DNA from: Planctomycetaceae bacterium
Lineage (GTDB): Bacteria > Planctomycetota > Planctomycetia > Planctomycetales > Planctomycetaceae
Assembly: GCA_020426065.1 (NCBI GenBank)
Contig: JAGQQT010000135.1
Location: 1 to 9,024, forward strand
Reading direction: 5' to 3'
DNA length: 9,024 nt
Made by a program: the position numbers and the translations under genes
Shown: positions 1 to 6,797 of the stretch, piece after piece
Position numbering within the stretch: position 1 is the first letter of the stretch
Layout: each line of letters starts with the position of its first letter
Notes under the pieces: model-generated
What the model was told of the DNA's origin: nothing
What the model saw: the letters and a program-made list of their open reading frames with translations, nothing else
Databases searched by the model: none

Positions 1-717
1 GAAGTCTGCCTGGGTGGCCTGATCACTTTGCCTGCGGCTTTCATCTTCCTTGGCGCAGCCAGTCAGGAAATGGGAACCTTTGGTCCGGGCTTCACGGCTT
101 TACCAAATGTCTTTGCCAATATGCAGGGCGGTCAGTTCTTTGGCTTTCTGTGGTTCTTCATGCTGTTTATCGCCGCGATCACCAGCAGCCTGTCCATGCT
201 CCAACCCGTAATTGCCTTCTTTGAAGAGGGACTGGGACTGAAACGCCACGCTGCGGCAGCCATTCTGGGACTGCTTTCCGTGATCGGTTCCGGTTTCGTG
301 ATCTTCTTTTCCAAGGATTTGACCGCACTGGATACGCTCGACTTCTGGGTCGGAACAACTGCCATCTTTATTCTGGCGATGGTTCAGGCGGTGATGTACG
401 GCTGGATTTTCGGAATCGAACGTGGACATCGGGAACTCCACGTGGGTGCCCATATTCAGGTTCCCTACCTGGTGCAGATCATGCTGAAATACGTGACTCC
501 GTTGTACCTGATCGTGATCTTTATTGCTTTCTGTTACAGCAACGTTCCTGGTTATGTCACTTCGATCATGAATAACCGGGTCGCGGTTGTCTCAATCTGC
601 TTTGTGATTGCGGTGGCTTCATTCCTGACACTGCTGGTGCACATCGCGGGAATCCGCTGGATGAAGGAAGGCCGCTACGATTTCCTCTATGACGGAATTC
701 CCGACGAGGATCTGTAA
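1..717 (+). CDS. Sodium-dependent transporter, NSS (SNF/LeuT-fold) family, C-terminal part
   Basis: This is a secondary transporter of the neurotransmitter:sodium symporter family, which moves amino acids or related small solutes into the cell with Na+ across the inner membrane. The reading frame is open from base 1, so the gene begins upstream of the window. The visible 238 residues cover roughly TM7 to TM12 of a family usually 440-550 residues long. The TM8 stretch at fragment residues 58-62 (Ala-Ala-Ile-Thr-Ser) followed by Ser and a Met-Leu-Gln-Pro turn matches the LeuT TM8 segment whose Ala, Thr and Ser help form the Na2 sodium site. Several further hydrophobic helices follow, ending in a short charged, acidic tail. 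Stop is TAA. The substrate cannot be read from this half. The gene lies 70 bases before a tiny membrane-protein gene in the same direction, which suggests a two-part symporter of the MetPS kind. Family assignment is secure, substrate unknown. Confidence 0.93.
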   Translation, partial: EVCLGGLITLPAAFIFLGAASQEMGTFGPGFTALPNVFANMQGGQFFGFLWFFMLFIAAITSSLSMLQPVIAFFEEGLGLKRHAAAAILGLLSVIGSGFVIFFSKDLTALDTLDFWVGTTAIFILAMVQAVMYGWIFGIERGHRELHVGAHIQVPYLVQIMLKYVTPLYLIVIFIAFCYSNVPGYVTSIMNNRVAVVSICFVIAVASFLTLLVHIAGIRWMKEGRYDFLYDGIPDEDL

Positions 718-773
718 TTCGAATTCACTTTTCGCTTCAAATTTCCTTCCAGATAACGATTTACTCAATCACG

Positions 774-779
774 AAAGGA
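774..779 (+). promoter_or_regulatory. Shine-Dalgarno site for the small membrane protein
   Basis: The bases AAAGGA lie 8 nucleotides before the ATG at 788. This good site selects ATG 788 over in-frame starts further upstream that would overlap the transporter's 3' end. Confidence 0.7.
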
Positions 780-787
780 CCCAGACC

Positions 788-949
788 ATGACAACAGCTG
801 GATGGGGATTAATGATCATCTCTGTGGGAGTGGTCCTGGCCATGACCGCCTTCTGTCTGCTGAAAGTGCTCAGCCTGCCAGCAGTCGAAATGGACGAAGT
901 CAAAGGCCCACTTGAAATTGATACGCTGGACACATCCGACGCAGATTGA
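788..949 (+). CDS. Small single-span membrane protein, putative NSS transporter small subunit (MetS-like)
   Basis: The 53-residue product has a short N-terminus, one strongly hydrophobic helix (about residues 6-30: Gly-Leu-Met-Ile-Ile through Leu-Leu-Lys-Val-Leu), then an acidic cytosolic or periplasmic tail rich in Asp and Glu. It is too short for most gene callers to weigh, but it has a well-placed Shine-Dalgarno site and sits directly behind an NSS transporter on the same strand. In Corynebacterium the methionine transporter MetP needs a similarly sized one-helix partner, MetS, and tiny partner proteins often follow bacterial NSS genes. By size, topology and position this is inferred to be the equivalent subunit; I cannot show sequence homology to MetS. 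It ends 19 bases from the end of the convergent tyrA gene, with no obvious hairpin between them. Confidence 0.75.
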   Translation: MTTAGWGLMIISVGVVLAMTAFCLLKVLSLPAVEMDEVKGPLEIDTLDTSDAD

Positions 950-968
950 GCGCAAGAGTGGCTGGATT

Positions 969-1871
969 CTACTCACCAACCGAACCGATTGAGCCATTGC
1001 GGGATTCACTCCAGCCATCCCGCAATTGTTTGGAATTCTTCAGCAGTTCTTTCAGAGTGGCCTGATCATCCTGCTTAACGGCATCCAGAAAATCCTGCAC
1101 TGACTGCAGAAACTGTTGACCAGAAGCGAGTGTCGCTTCACGGTTCAGGCGGAAGATTGCCGTCCACAAATCCGGATCTCCTGCAGCGATGCGGGTTGTG
1201 TCGCCGAAGCCGGTTGAGGCAAACGGAAAGTCTGATGGTCTGATTTGAGCAGCCATGGCGGCGGAAACCAGATGGGGCAGATGACTGGTTCGAGCCAGGA
1301 TCTGGTCGTGCTCTGAAGCCGACATCGAAACAACTTTTGCTCCCAGTGCCTGCCAGAAATGCTGGGCGGATTGAGTGAACCGAGATTCCGTTTCCGGATC
1401 CGGAGTCAGGACCACCATCGCCCCTACGTAAAGATCTGGCCGGGCATTCTCAAAGCCAGTTTTCTCAGATCCTGCCAGAGGATGAGCACCAATAAACCTA
1501 TGCCCCTCTCCCAACTCCTGGCCAATCTGACGAACAATCTGCTCCTTAACGCTCCCCGCATCAGTCATCCAGCCCGTTTCAGGCAATGTTCGATGCATCC
1601 GGATGACATCATGAGCAATGCAGTCGACTGGTGTGGCAACCACAATCACATCCGCCTGTGAGGCACCCTCTTCGGGGTCGGTTGTGAATTCATCGATCAC
1701 ACCCAGATCGACAGCACGTTGCAAACGCCCGGCGTGAGTCCCAATCCCGATTATCTTTCGAGCCACTCCCTGTTTTCTGGCTGCCAGCGCAACCGAACCA
1801 CCAATCAATCCCACCCCGCGGATGGCCAGGCAGTTGACGACAGGAAACAGGTTTTGCGATGAGGCACTCAT
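969..1871 (-). CDS. tyrA: Prephenate dehydrogenase (TyrA)
   Basis: The enzyme oxidatively decarboxylates prephenate to 4-hydroxyphenylpyruvate using NAD(P)+, the committed step of tyrosine synthesis in the cytosol. In the 300-residue product, a Rossmann dinucleotide motif lies at residues 19-26 (Gly-Val-Gly-Leu-Ile-Gly-Gly-Ser). Asp104-Ala-Gly-Ser-Val-Lys is the conserved substrate-loop motif. His130 in Gly-Ala-His-Pro-Leu-Ala-Gly-Ser-Glu matches the catalytic His of the Aquifex enzyme, Ser-His-Leu-Pro-His lies at 196-200, and Asp224-Thr-Thr-Arg227-Ile-Ala carries the Arg expected to bind the substrate carboxylate. No chorismate mutase or ACT regulatory domain is attached, so feedback control by a built-in ACT domain is not expected. 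ATG 1871 is the only usable start: an in-frame stop lies 18 codons upstream with no ATG, GTG or TTG in between. There is no good Shine-Dalgarno site. It lies 89 bases behind tsaC on the same strand and may be cotranscribed with it. Confidence 0.95.
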   Translation of the reverse strand: MSASSQNLFPVVNCLAIRGVGLIGGSVALAARKQGVARKIIGIGTHAGRLQRAVDLGVIDEFTTDPEEGASQADVIVVATPVDCIAHDVIRMHRTLPETGWMTDAGSVKEQIVRQIGQELGEGHRFIGAHPLAGSEKTGFENARPDLYVGAMVVLTPDPETESRFTQSAQHFWQALGAKVVSMSASEHDQILARTSHLPHLVSAAMAAQIRPSDFPFASTGFGDTTRIAAGDPDLWTAIFRLNREATLASGQQFLQSVQDFLDAVKQDDQATLKELLKNSKQLRDGWSESRNGSIGSVGE

Positions 1872-1960
1872 AGCGGCATCGTAATGAATGGTTCGGGCAA
1901 ACGCGATATCGGAGCGGCGATTTGATCAGGGCACGAGCGGAGCAGCCAGAACTGATTAGA

Positions 1961-2935
1961 CTACTGATGTGCGGCCCGTCGCAGGCGATCATTCATGGCC
2001 ACACCCAATCCTGATTCCGGTAGTGGTACCGCAAGAATGCGTCGACAACCGGAAGCATCCAGCTCATGCAGGGCAGCAAAAAACCTCGCTGCTGCCTCCT
2101 GCAGATCTCCGCTCGGAGACAATTCGACCAACTGAAATGCATTCAGTTCCGGACAACATTGCTGCCGGTTGAGGCATAGCACCGCATCTCTTGAGAGGTC
2201 TGACTGCAGTAACTCGGGCGTGGCCAGCAGTAGAGGAGTCCGTGGAGCGTAATGCTCGGGAAGCTGACCTGGGACAGTGATATCAATCTGCTCTTCCGAA
2301 CGGACTTTCATACTGACTTCCAGGTCCGTCACCGCCTGGATCTGCTCGCGTGAAATGCCTCCCGGGCGAAGGATTTCCAGACCATCTCCCGTCCAGCGGA
2401 CAATGGTGGACTCCACCCCCACCTGGCAGGGGCCGCCATCGAGAATATAGGGAATGACATCACCCAGCTGTTGAGCAACATGCATTGCCGTTGTGGGGCT
2501 GGTTCTCCCAAACAGATTGGCACTGGGAGCGGCGAGTGGAAAAGGGAGTCGCTTTAATAACTCTCGAAACAACGGGTGTGCCGGCATCCTCACCGCGACT
2601 GTCTCGAGACCAGAGGTGATCAGATCAGAGATTCGACTGGTTCGAGGAAATACCAGTGTGAGTGGTCCTGGCCAGAAGTGATCCATGAGCGGCAGATAAG
2701 CTGTAGGAGTCTGGTCAGCCACGATTCCGAGATCCGCACGCTCAGCAATATGGACAATCAACGGATCAAAAAAAGGGCGCTGCTTGCTGGCAAAAATCCG
2801 TGAGACCGCTCGATCATGAAAAGCATTTCCAGCCAGCCCATAAACCGTTTCTGTCGGCACAGCCACCACTTCATCAGCCAGCAGAAGTTGAACTGCCAGA
2901 GCCAGATCCGTACCTATCACAGCCTCTTTGTTCAT
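1961..2935 (-). CDS. tsaC: L-threonylcarbamoyladenylate synthase, Sua5/TsaC2 type
   Basis: The enzyme makes threonylcarbamoyl-AMP from threonine, bicarbonate and ATP, the first step of the universal t6A37 modification of tRNAs reading ANN codons. The 324-residue product has the YrdC/TsaC fold at its N-terminus: Pro27-Thr-Glu-Thr-Val-Tyr-Gly-Leu, Lys51-Gln-Arg-Pro for nucleotide and substrate binding, Pro58-Leu-Ile-Val-His, and Ser138-Ala-Asn140. The linker Pro222-Gly-Gln-Leu-Pro-Glu-His-Tyr-Ala-Pro231 is the hallmark of the longer Sua5 form, which caps the active site. A C-terminal Sua5 domain then runs to the end, finishing with a Gly-Leu-Gly-Val-Ala-Met-Asn-Asp-Arg motif. The length fits Sua5 (about 320-350) rather than short TsaC (about 190). 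The start ATG has only a weak upstream ribosome site. It is separated from the upstream TPR gene by a terminator, so it must have its own promoter in 2936-3004, which I could not identify. Confidence 0.95.
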   Translation of the reverse strand: MNKEAVIGTDLALAVQLLLADEVVAVPTETVYGLAGNAFHDRAVSRIFASKQRPFFDPLIVHIAERADLGIVADQTPTAYLPLMDHFWPGPLTLVFPRTSRISDLITSGLETVAVRMPAHPLFRELLKRLPFPLAAPSANLFGRTSPTTAMHVAQQLGDVIPYILDGGPCQVGVESTIVRWTGDGLEILRPGGISREQIQAVTDLEVSMKVRSEEQIDITVPGQLPEHYAPRTPLLLATPELLQSDLSRDAVLCLNRQQCCPELNAFQLVELSPSGDLQEAAARFFAALHELDASGCRRILAVPLPESGLGVAMNDRLRRAAHQ

Positions 2936-3004
2936 GCTGAAATCACAAGACGATTACAAATCCCGGGCGGAAAGATTGACCTCACTTCGAGCGGCAACTT
3001 CCAC

Positions 3005-3039
3005 AAAAAAACGAAGAACAGCATCACACTGTTCTTCGT
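3005..3039 (-). terminator. Intrinsic terminator of the TPR lipoprotein gene
   Basis: Perfect 11-bp arms (3011-3021 ACGAAGAACAG and 3029-3039) enclose a 7-base loop. On the minus strand the hairpin is followed by a run of seven T (bases 3011-3005). It lies 46 bases beyond the stop codon of the TPR lipoprotein gene and isolates it from tsaC downstream. Confidence 0.88.
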
Positions 3040-3084
3040 CTCTGATTGCAAGTCAATACTGGGCTGACTGAAAAGAGTCGTCCT

Positions 3085-4098
3085 CTATTTGCTCTTGATC
3101 TGATTGTTCCATTGCTCCCATTGCTCAGGAGTCAGATTTTCCGGGTGATGTCCAGGTGGAACTGAAGCGGGCATCACACTTCGTCCCGGAGGCTGATTGG
3201 CTGGTTGAGCAGCCACGGCATGAATGATGGGTGCCTTTGCCTGTTGCTGATCTGCCGAAGCCGTCAGGATCTGCTGCTGATTCGTCGGGGCATTATGCTT
3301 GGATTTCAGTTCAGCAACCCAGTATCGGGCCGGTTTCAAATTGGGATTGAGCTTTAAGGACTCTGCCATGAGCTTCTCAGCCACAGCATCATCACCCTGC
3401 TCGGTCATGACAACATAACCAATGTTGTACAATGCCTCGGCCCGATCGATGACTTCTGAGAGCATTTCCAGTGATTGATCGTATTGTCCGATGCGGGCCA
3501 GCTCGATTCCCAGTGCATATTTGTATTCCTGACTGCCAGGTCGATACTTCAAGGCCTTCTGGTATTCAGCAATTGCCTCGGTGGGGCGCTTCTGACTGCT
3601 GAGGAACTGACCAAAAGCAAAATAGCCTTCTGAATTCAGCGGCTCGAGAGAGGTTGCCATCCTAAAGCGGGCTTCGGCCTCTTCAGTCCGACCAGCCAGG
3701 GCATCCAGTCGAGCCAGCCCAATGTTGGCTTCTACAGATTTCGGCTCAGATTCAACCACGCGCTCATAGGACTGTCTGGCCTCCGTCAAATGGCCAATCT
3801 GTTCCTGAAATTTGGCATAACTCAAATGCAGCTGAAGCGGATTTTTCAGATCCTTTTCCGTTTTCGGCAGAGGTTCCTGCTGAATCACTGCTGGTGGGTA
3901 GAGACTGGATTGTCCTCCCGCATTTGCCTGCCGGGCCTGGGACGGCTGACCTGCCAGTTGAGACTGGATCGCCTCTTCCTGTGACATTCCCCGATTCCAG
4001 GGAAGCCATGCCAGAGGTTTGCCCGCTGTCTGACATCCGGTGGTTGCCAGCAGGGCCATGGCCATCAAGGCGGTCGATGTCCTGTTCAAGTTTCTCAT
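3085..4098 (-). CDS. TPR-repeat lipoprotein, exported
   Basis: The product (337 residues from the chosen start) has a lipoprotein signal peptide: a basic N-terminus (Met-Arg-Asn-Leu-Asn-Arg), a hydrophobic core, and a lipobox-like Ala-Thr-Thr-Gly-Cys with the Cys at residue 22. It is probably anchored to a membrane on the outer side of the cytoplasm. After a Gln- and Pro-rich linker come about five tetratricopeptide repeats in tandem (roughly residues 88-121, 122-155, 156-189, 190-220, 221-254), which usually form a superhelix for binding partner proteins. The C-terminal 80 or so residues are Gln/Pro/Ala-rich and probably disordered, ending in a Trp-Glu-Gln-Trp motif. An in-frame ATG nine bases earlier (4107) is possible, but AGGA at 4110-4107 is ideally spaced for 4098, and starting there gives the more typical signal peptide. 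No specific role is known; a scaffold in envelope assembly is a guess. The gene stands alone between two terminators. Confidence 0.85.
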   Translation of the reverse strand: MRNLNRTSTALMAMALLATTGCQTAGKPLAWLPWNRGMSQEEAIQSQLAGQPSQARQANAGGQSSLYPPAVIQQEPLPKTEKDLKNPLQLHLSYAKFQEQIGHLTEARQSYERVVESEPKSVEANIGLARLDALAGRTEEAEARFRMATSLEPLNSEGYFAFGQFLSSQKRPTEAIAEYQKALKYRPGSQEYKYALGIELARIGQYDQSLEMLSEVIDRAEALYNIGYVVMTEQGDDAVAEKLMAESLKLNPNLKPARYWVAELKSKHNAPTNQQQILTASADQQQAKAPIIHAVAAQPANQPPGRSVMPASVPPGHHPENLTPEQWEQWNNQIKSK

Positions 4099-4106
4099 AA
4101 TCCACA

Positions 4107-4110
4107 TCCT
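4107..4110 (-). promoter_or_regulatory. Shine-Dalgarno site deciding the TPR lipoprotein start
   Basis: On the minus strand the bases read AGGA and end 8 nucleotides before the ATG at 4098. They overlap the other candidate ATG at 4107, which itself has no well-spaced site. Confidence 0.55.
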
Positions 4111-4178
4111 GTGGCGAGCACCTGCACAAATTAGTCTGCGCTGAACTGCTCTTGAGGGATTCTGATCCCGAAAGGCTG

Positions 4179-4195
4179 CACTTTAAGTTAAAGTG
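4179..4195. promoter_or_regulatory. Perfect 17-bp palindrome, possible operator
   Basis: The bases CACTTTAA-G-TTAAAGTG form an odd perfect inverted repeat with 8-bp arms. It lies 80 bases upstream of the TPR lipoprotein start in an otherwise noncoding stretch. The AT-rich centre, arm length and position fit a binding site for a dimeric helix-turn-helix regulator, but no regulator gene is nearby and no convincing -35/-10 pair could be placed around it. A second small inverted repeat (GGGAT/ATCCC, 4156-4169) sits just closer to the gene. Confidence 0.4.
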
Positions 4196-4350
4196 GACAA
4201 AGAATTCCGATCATACACATCATTCCTTATCGACGGATTCCCCATGTGTCTGCAGGCAGGATGAGACAGGGACCTGTTTTTTGGAATTTTTTGTCAAGTT
4301 TTCACCTGCAGCCAACAAGTTTACGATGCACTCGCACACTAACAGCGCAC

Positions 4351-4380
4351 AAAAAAACGCCCGGGGTTCCCGGGCGTTTT
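4351..4380 (-). terminator. Intrinsic terminator of the 228-residue secreted-protein gene
   Basis: GC-rich perfect arms (4358-4365 CGCCCGGG and 4369-4376) enclose a 3-base loop; pairing can extend into the flanking A and T runs to 12 bp. On the minus strand seven T follow the stem (bases 4357-4351). It starts 28 bases after the stop codon at 4408. On the plus strand only four T follow, and no plus-strand gene needs it. Confidence 0.93.
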
Positions 4381-4407
4381 CATTGTCTCAGATTTTCGGA
4401 GTCCTGT

Positions 4408-5094
4408 TTAATCTCCACCGCTGCCTTCGAGGCTATACGGAATGTGCGGCGATTCCATGTTTTCCAGCCAGACACGCTGATAGGATTCCACTTCCACAGC
4501 TGGCCGAGAAATAGGGGATGTGACATGCAGCATCACTGCCATGGTACAGTCCTGGCCTCCCACTTCATGAACGAACTGATTCACGCTCGCCAGACGCAAA
4601 TCGTTGATGTACGGCTCAGCCGAAGCCTGCACATAAGCCATCCGTCGGTGAGTGACGGCATTCTGCATGATCCAGAGCAGATGTTCGCGACCTGATTTGG
4701 TCAACTGATGGGTATCTGGACTGAAATGATATTCATAGAGTGTGGTGGCGTTTTTCCAGCCTTCTGCAATCTGGGCTTCTTCCAGACACTCAATATAGCT
4801 GCGATCAATGTGGTTATAGGGGGTAGGCCAGAAGTGAGCGGCATGCAACTGCTGCATGACAGTCTGTTGTGGTTCTGTGGGACGAGGTCTGTTGGGCCAC
4901 ATCTTTCCGTAGCGATAGACCTGTCGAGACCCAACCGGCAGTGAGCCTGTGTATCCCCACCACTCCGGAGAATACTTTTTCATCCCTGATTCATGTTTTG
5001 CCGACCAGGGCCATCCTGCATGTGCGGAATCCGGCGTAAGAACTACGCTCGAAAAGAAGGCAAACAGCACAATCTGTGGCAAATAGATTCGCAT
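4408..5094 (-). CDS. Secreted protein of unknown function, possible degenerate OmpA-like C-terminal region
   Basis: I do not recognise a named family. The 228-residue product starts with a clear Sec signal peptide, with predicted cleavage after Ala-His-Ala at residue 26, leaving about 202 residues outside the cytoplasm. The mature N-terminal half is rich in Trp, Tyr and Pro, with motifs such as Gly-Lys-Met-Trp-Pro-Asn-Arg-Pro-Arg-Pro (63-72) and His-Phe-Trp-Pro-Thr-Pro-Tyr-Asn (87-94) that recall conserved secreted planctomycete proteins. Residues 119-180 show a pattern (Tyr-x-Tyr-x-Phe, Leu-x-x-x-Gly, Leu-x-x-Ile, then Arg167-x-x-x-Val-x-x-Phe-Val) that faintly resembles the OmpA peptidoglycan-binding fold, though the usual Thr-Asp pair is missing. 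The ATG at 5094 is preceded by GGGAG at 7 nucleotides. The gene forms a single unit ended by a strong terminator. Its existence is well supported; the function is not. Confidence 0.82.
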   Translation of the reverse strand: MRIYLPQIVLFAFFSSVVLTPDSAHAGWPWSAKHESGMKKYSPEWWGYTGSLPVGSRQVYRYGKMWPNRPRPTEPQQTVMQQLHAAHFWPTPYNHIDRSYIECLEEAQIAEGWKNATTLYEYHFSPDTHQLTKSGREHLLWIMQNAVTHRRMAYVQASAEPYINDLRLASVNQFVHEVGGQDCTMAVMLHVTSPISRPAVEVESYQRVWLENMESPHIPYSLEGSGGD

Positions 5095-5411
5095 CCTGCG
5101 ACTCCCGCATTCCCTGACTCATGGCCCTGATTCAAGGATGAATCCAGGCTGCATATCCGGATGAACTGGCGGTGAATCCCCGGATTGTGAACGCAATGCG
5201 AGACTCTTCGCGCATGCAAAACCCGGAATTCTCCCTGTCTTATCGATTCTATCGGCGATTCGCTCGGAGGACTCATGACGAAAAACGTGAATTGAAGGAT
5301 CGAAGCAAATCTGAAGCCCAGACTCACACCAAACCTCCGAAGCAACCTAGGCCTCGCATTTTACAGACAGGCAACTGGATCCGCTCTTCTGAAAGTGTGC
5401 CTGAAATTGGC
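5095..5411. other. Noncoding gap of 317 bases upstream of the secreted-protein gene
   Basis: This gap lies between the Rieske gene's stop and the secreted-protein gene's start. It should hold the promoter of the latter, and it carries its Shine-Dalgarno site (5102-5106 on the minus strand). Only small inverted repeats were seen, for example GATTCA/TGAATC around 5131-5146 and ATCCGG/CCGGAT near 5155-5185. No convincing sigma-70 promoter, terminator, tRNA or conserved small RNA could be made out. An open frame on the plus strand (5172-5510) reads basic and low in hydrophobic structure and overlaps the Rieske gene, so it is taken as chance. Confidence 0.5.
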
Positions 5412-5717
5412 CTAAAGCTCGACGAAGACTTCCCCATCCCGTATCTCAACGGGAAACGTATTCGCCTTGATGTTGGCCGAAAGGCAGTGTTGACCTGTGC
5501 GGACATTTAACTGCCAACCGTGCCAGGGGCAGGTCACAACATCTTTTCGCAGAGTTCCAGTGCCAATGGGACCGCCAGCGTGGGGGCACAAGCCATCCAT
5601 TGCGAAGACTTCATCCCCAATTCGGAACAGGGCCAGCATCTGACCTTCCACTGCATATTCACGGCCCGCGCCGTCTGTCAGTTCATCCACGGAGCATACA
5701 CGCACAAAGTTCGACAT
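5412..5717 (-). CDS. Rieske [2Fe-2S] ferredoxin
   Basis: This small soluble iron-sulfur protein of 101 residues probably passes electrons to a partner oxygenase or reductase. The two cluster motifs are intact: Cys44-Pro-His46-Ala-Gly-Gly-Pro and Cys63-Pro-Trp-His66-Gly-Trp, spaced Cys-x-His-x16-Cys-x2-His as in Rieske and NirD-like proteins. There is no signal peptide or membrane anchor, so it is a cytosolic ferredoxin-type protein rather than a bc1/b6f Rieske subunit. ATG 5717 is chosen over the ATG 24 bases earlier because GGAG (5729-5726) lies 8 bases before it and homologues begin at about this point. It follows the lpxL-type acyltransferase by 98 bases on the same strand. No oxygenase or reductase partner is in the window, so its redox role is unknown. 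Confidence 0.93.
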   Translation of the reverse strand: MSNFVRVCSVDELTDGAGREYAVEGQMLALFRIGDEVFAMDGLCPHAGGPIGTGTLRKDVVTCPWHGWQLNVRTGQHCLSANIKANTFPVEIRDGEVFVEL

Positions 5718-5725
5718 GACGTCGT

Positions 5726-5729
5726 CTCC
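5726..5729 (-). promoter_or_regulatory. Shine-Dalgarno site deciding the Rieske start
   Basis: On the minus strand the bases read GGAG, 8 nucleotides before ATG 5717. They fall inside the longer reading frame that begins at 5741, arguing for the shorter protein. Confidence 0.55.
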
Positions 5730-5815
5730 ACCACAGGTCACACAGCAAGTCTGTTTTTCAACAGTGTAGCCTGCCTGGCTTCCTGCTCCAGCCTGCAGAA
5801 GGACGTTGCGACAAT

Positions 5816-6775
5816 TCAGGCCGCTTTGGGGAGTGCCTGCTTTTCTGCCCGGCTGCGGGGCTGACTTTTCCAGCGACGGTGAACCCAGAAATACTGGGTT
5901 GGATCTTTCAGGACGATTCGTTCCAGAGCTGCACTGTATCTACGGGTAATCTCCCGCACATCCCCTGCCAGTTCGGGATCGAGAGGATCGATGACTTCTT
6001 CGATGCCGATTTCATAGCGAGCCCAGCGGCTTTCCACGAAATCATCTTCTAATCGCCGAGCATAACCAACACAGATCAAAGCATTATACTGCAGGGCAAT
6101 CAGTCCAATCGATTTGAAAGTGCTGGCCGGTTTGCCGAAGAAGTCGACAAACAGTCCTTTCGGCCCCGCATCCTGGTCTCCCAGCATAGCGACTGTCCCG
6201 GCGTGTTCCATTTCTTCGGCGACCCCTTCCGAGGCCCCGGATTTGGCAATTGTGTAATGACCAGTCTGTTCGCGGAATCGGCGAAACCATTCATGCAGGT
6301 AGGGATTATCCAGGTCGCGGGCCACAGCTCCCGCTCGAAAACCGAACAGTCCGAAACTGACCAGAGACATCTCCCAGTTTCCGACATGACCGCTCAACAG
6401 GATGACTGGCCGATCACGCGTGAGCGATTCCACTGCCAGATGGCGATCCTGAAACAGAATGCATTCGCGAAAATTCTCACGTCGAAGCTTGCGGGGGAGC
6501 TGGATCATCTCCACCACCAGTCTGAGGAGGTGAATCCACATTCCCAGAATGATGCGATCGGCCCGTTCATCATCAAGATCATCGCCAAACGCAATCCTGA
6601 GATTCTCGCGACAGACCTGGTAGCGAGTCAGTTTTCGCGGGAGATAATAGAAAGCAAACCTGGCGATCCCTTCTGCAACCATGACACTCTGCCGGTATGA
6701 AAGACACCCGACAAACGCCATGATGAGACGAAATACACAGTATTCCAGCCCGTATCGTAATGACTTCCCTGTCAT
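5816..6775 (-). CDS. LpxL/HtrB-family acyltransferase (lipid A late acyltransferase-like)
   Basis: The family transfers a fatty acyl chain from acyl-ACP to a lipid A precursor (or in some bacteria to another envelope lipid) at the inner face of the inner membrane. The 319-residue product has a hydrophobic N-terminal segment (about 13-26) that probably anchors it. It carries the catalytic His-x4-Glu motif as His130-Val-Gly-Asn-Trp-Glu135, the Asp200-Gln-Asp-Ala-Gly stretch followed by Gly-Leu-Phe-Val-Asp-Phe-Phe-Gly214, and near the C-terminus the Phe-Trp-Val-His-Arg-Arg-Trp-Lys signature typical of the family. Length is normal (about 300-320). ATG 6775 has only a weak ribosome site. Planctomycetes have an outer membrane and lipid A genes, so a lipid A role is plausible, but the acyl acceptor cannot be told from sequence. 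The Rieske ferredoxin follows on the same strand. Confidence 0.92.
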   Translation of the reverse strand: MTGKSLRYGLEYCVFRLIMAFVGCLSYRQSVMVAEGIARFAFYYLPRKLTRYQVCRENLRIAFGDDLDDERADRIILGMWIHLLRLVVEMIQLPRKLRRENFRECILFQDRHLAVESLTRDRPVILLSGHVGNWEMSLVSFGLFGFRAGAVARDLDNPYLHEWFRRFREQTGHYTIAKSGASEGVAEEMEHAGTVAMLGDQDAGPKGLFVDFFGKPASTFKSIGLIALQYNALICVGYARRLEDDFVESRWARYEIGIEEVIDPLDPELAGDVREITRRYSAALERIVLKDPTQYFWVHRRWKSQPRSRAEKQALPKAA

Positions 6776-6797
6776 CTCAATCCGCTTTCTTCCGACA

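Noticed and set aside
716..725. Palindrome AATTCGAATT at the transporter stop
   Set aside because: Short, AT-rich, and overlaps the stop codon with no T-run; likely chance.
4292..4297. Exact TTGACA (-35 consensus) on the minus strand upstream of the TPR gene
   Set aside because: No -10-like hexamer lies at 16-18 bases from it, so it is not called a promoter.
4152..4695. Two overlapping plus-strand open frames running through the TPR upstream region, the terminator and the secreted-protein gene
   Set aside because: They read across a strong hairpin, have no family features and lie opposite a well-supported gene.
5267..5293. Strong GGAGG-like site followed by ATG at 5275 on the plus strand
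   Set aside because: The frame stops after only six codons; it is too short to call a leader peptide without a downstream plus-strand gene.
5172..5510. A 112-codon plus-strand open frame in the gap before the secreted-protein gene
   Set aside because: It overlaps the Rieske gene's conserved 3' end antisense, is highly basic without domain signs, and lacks a ribosome site.
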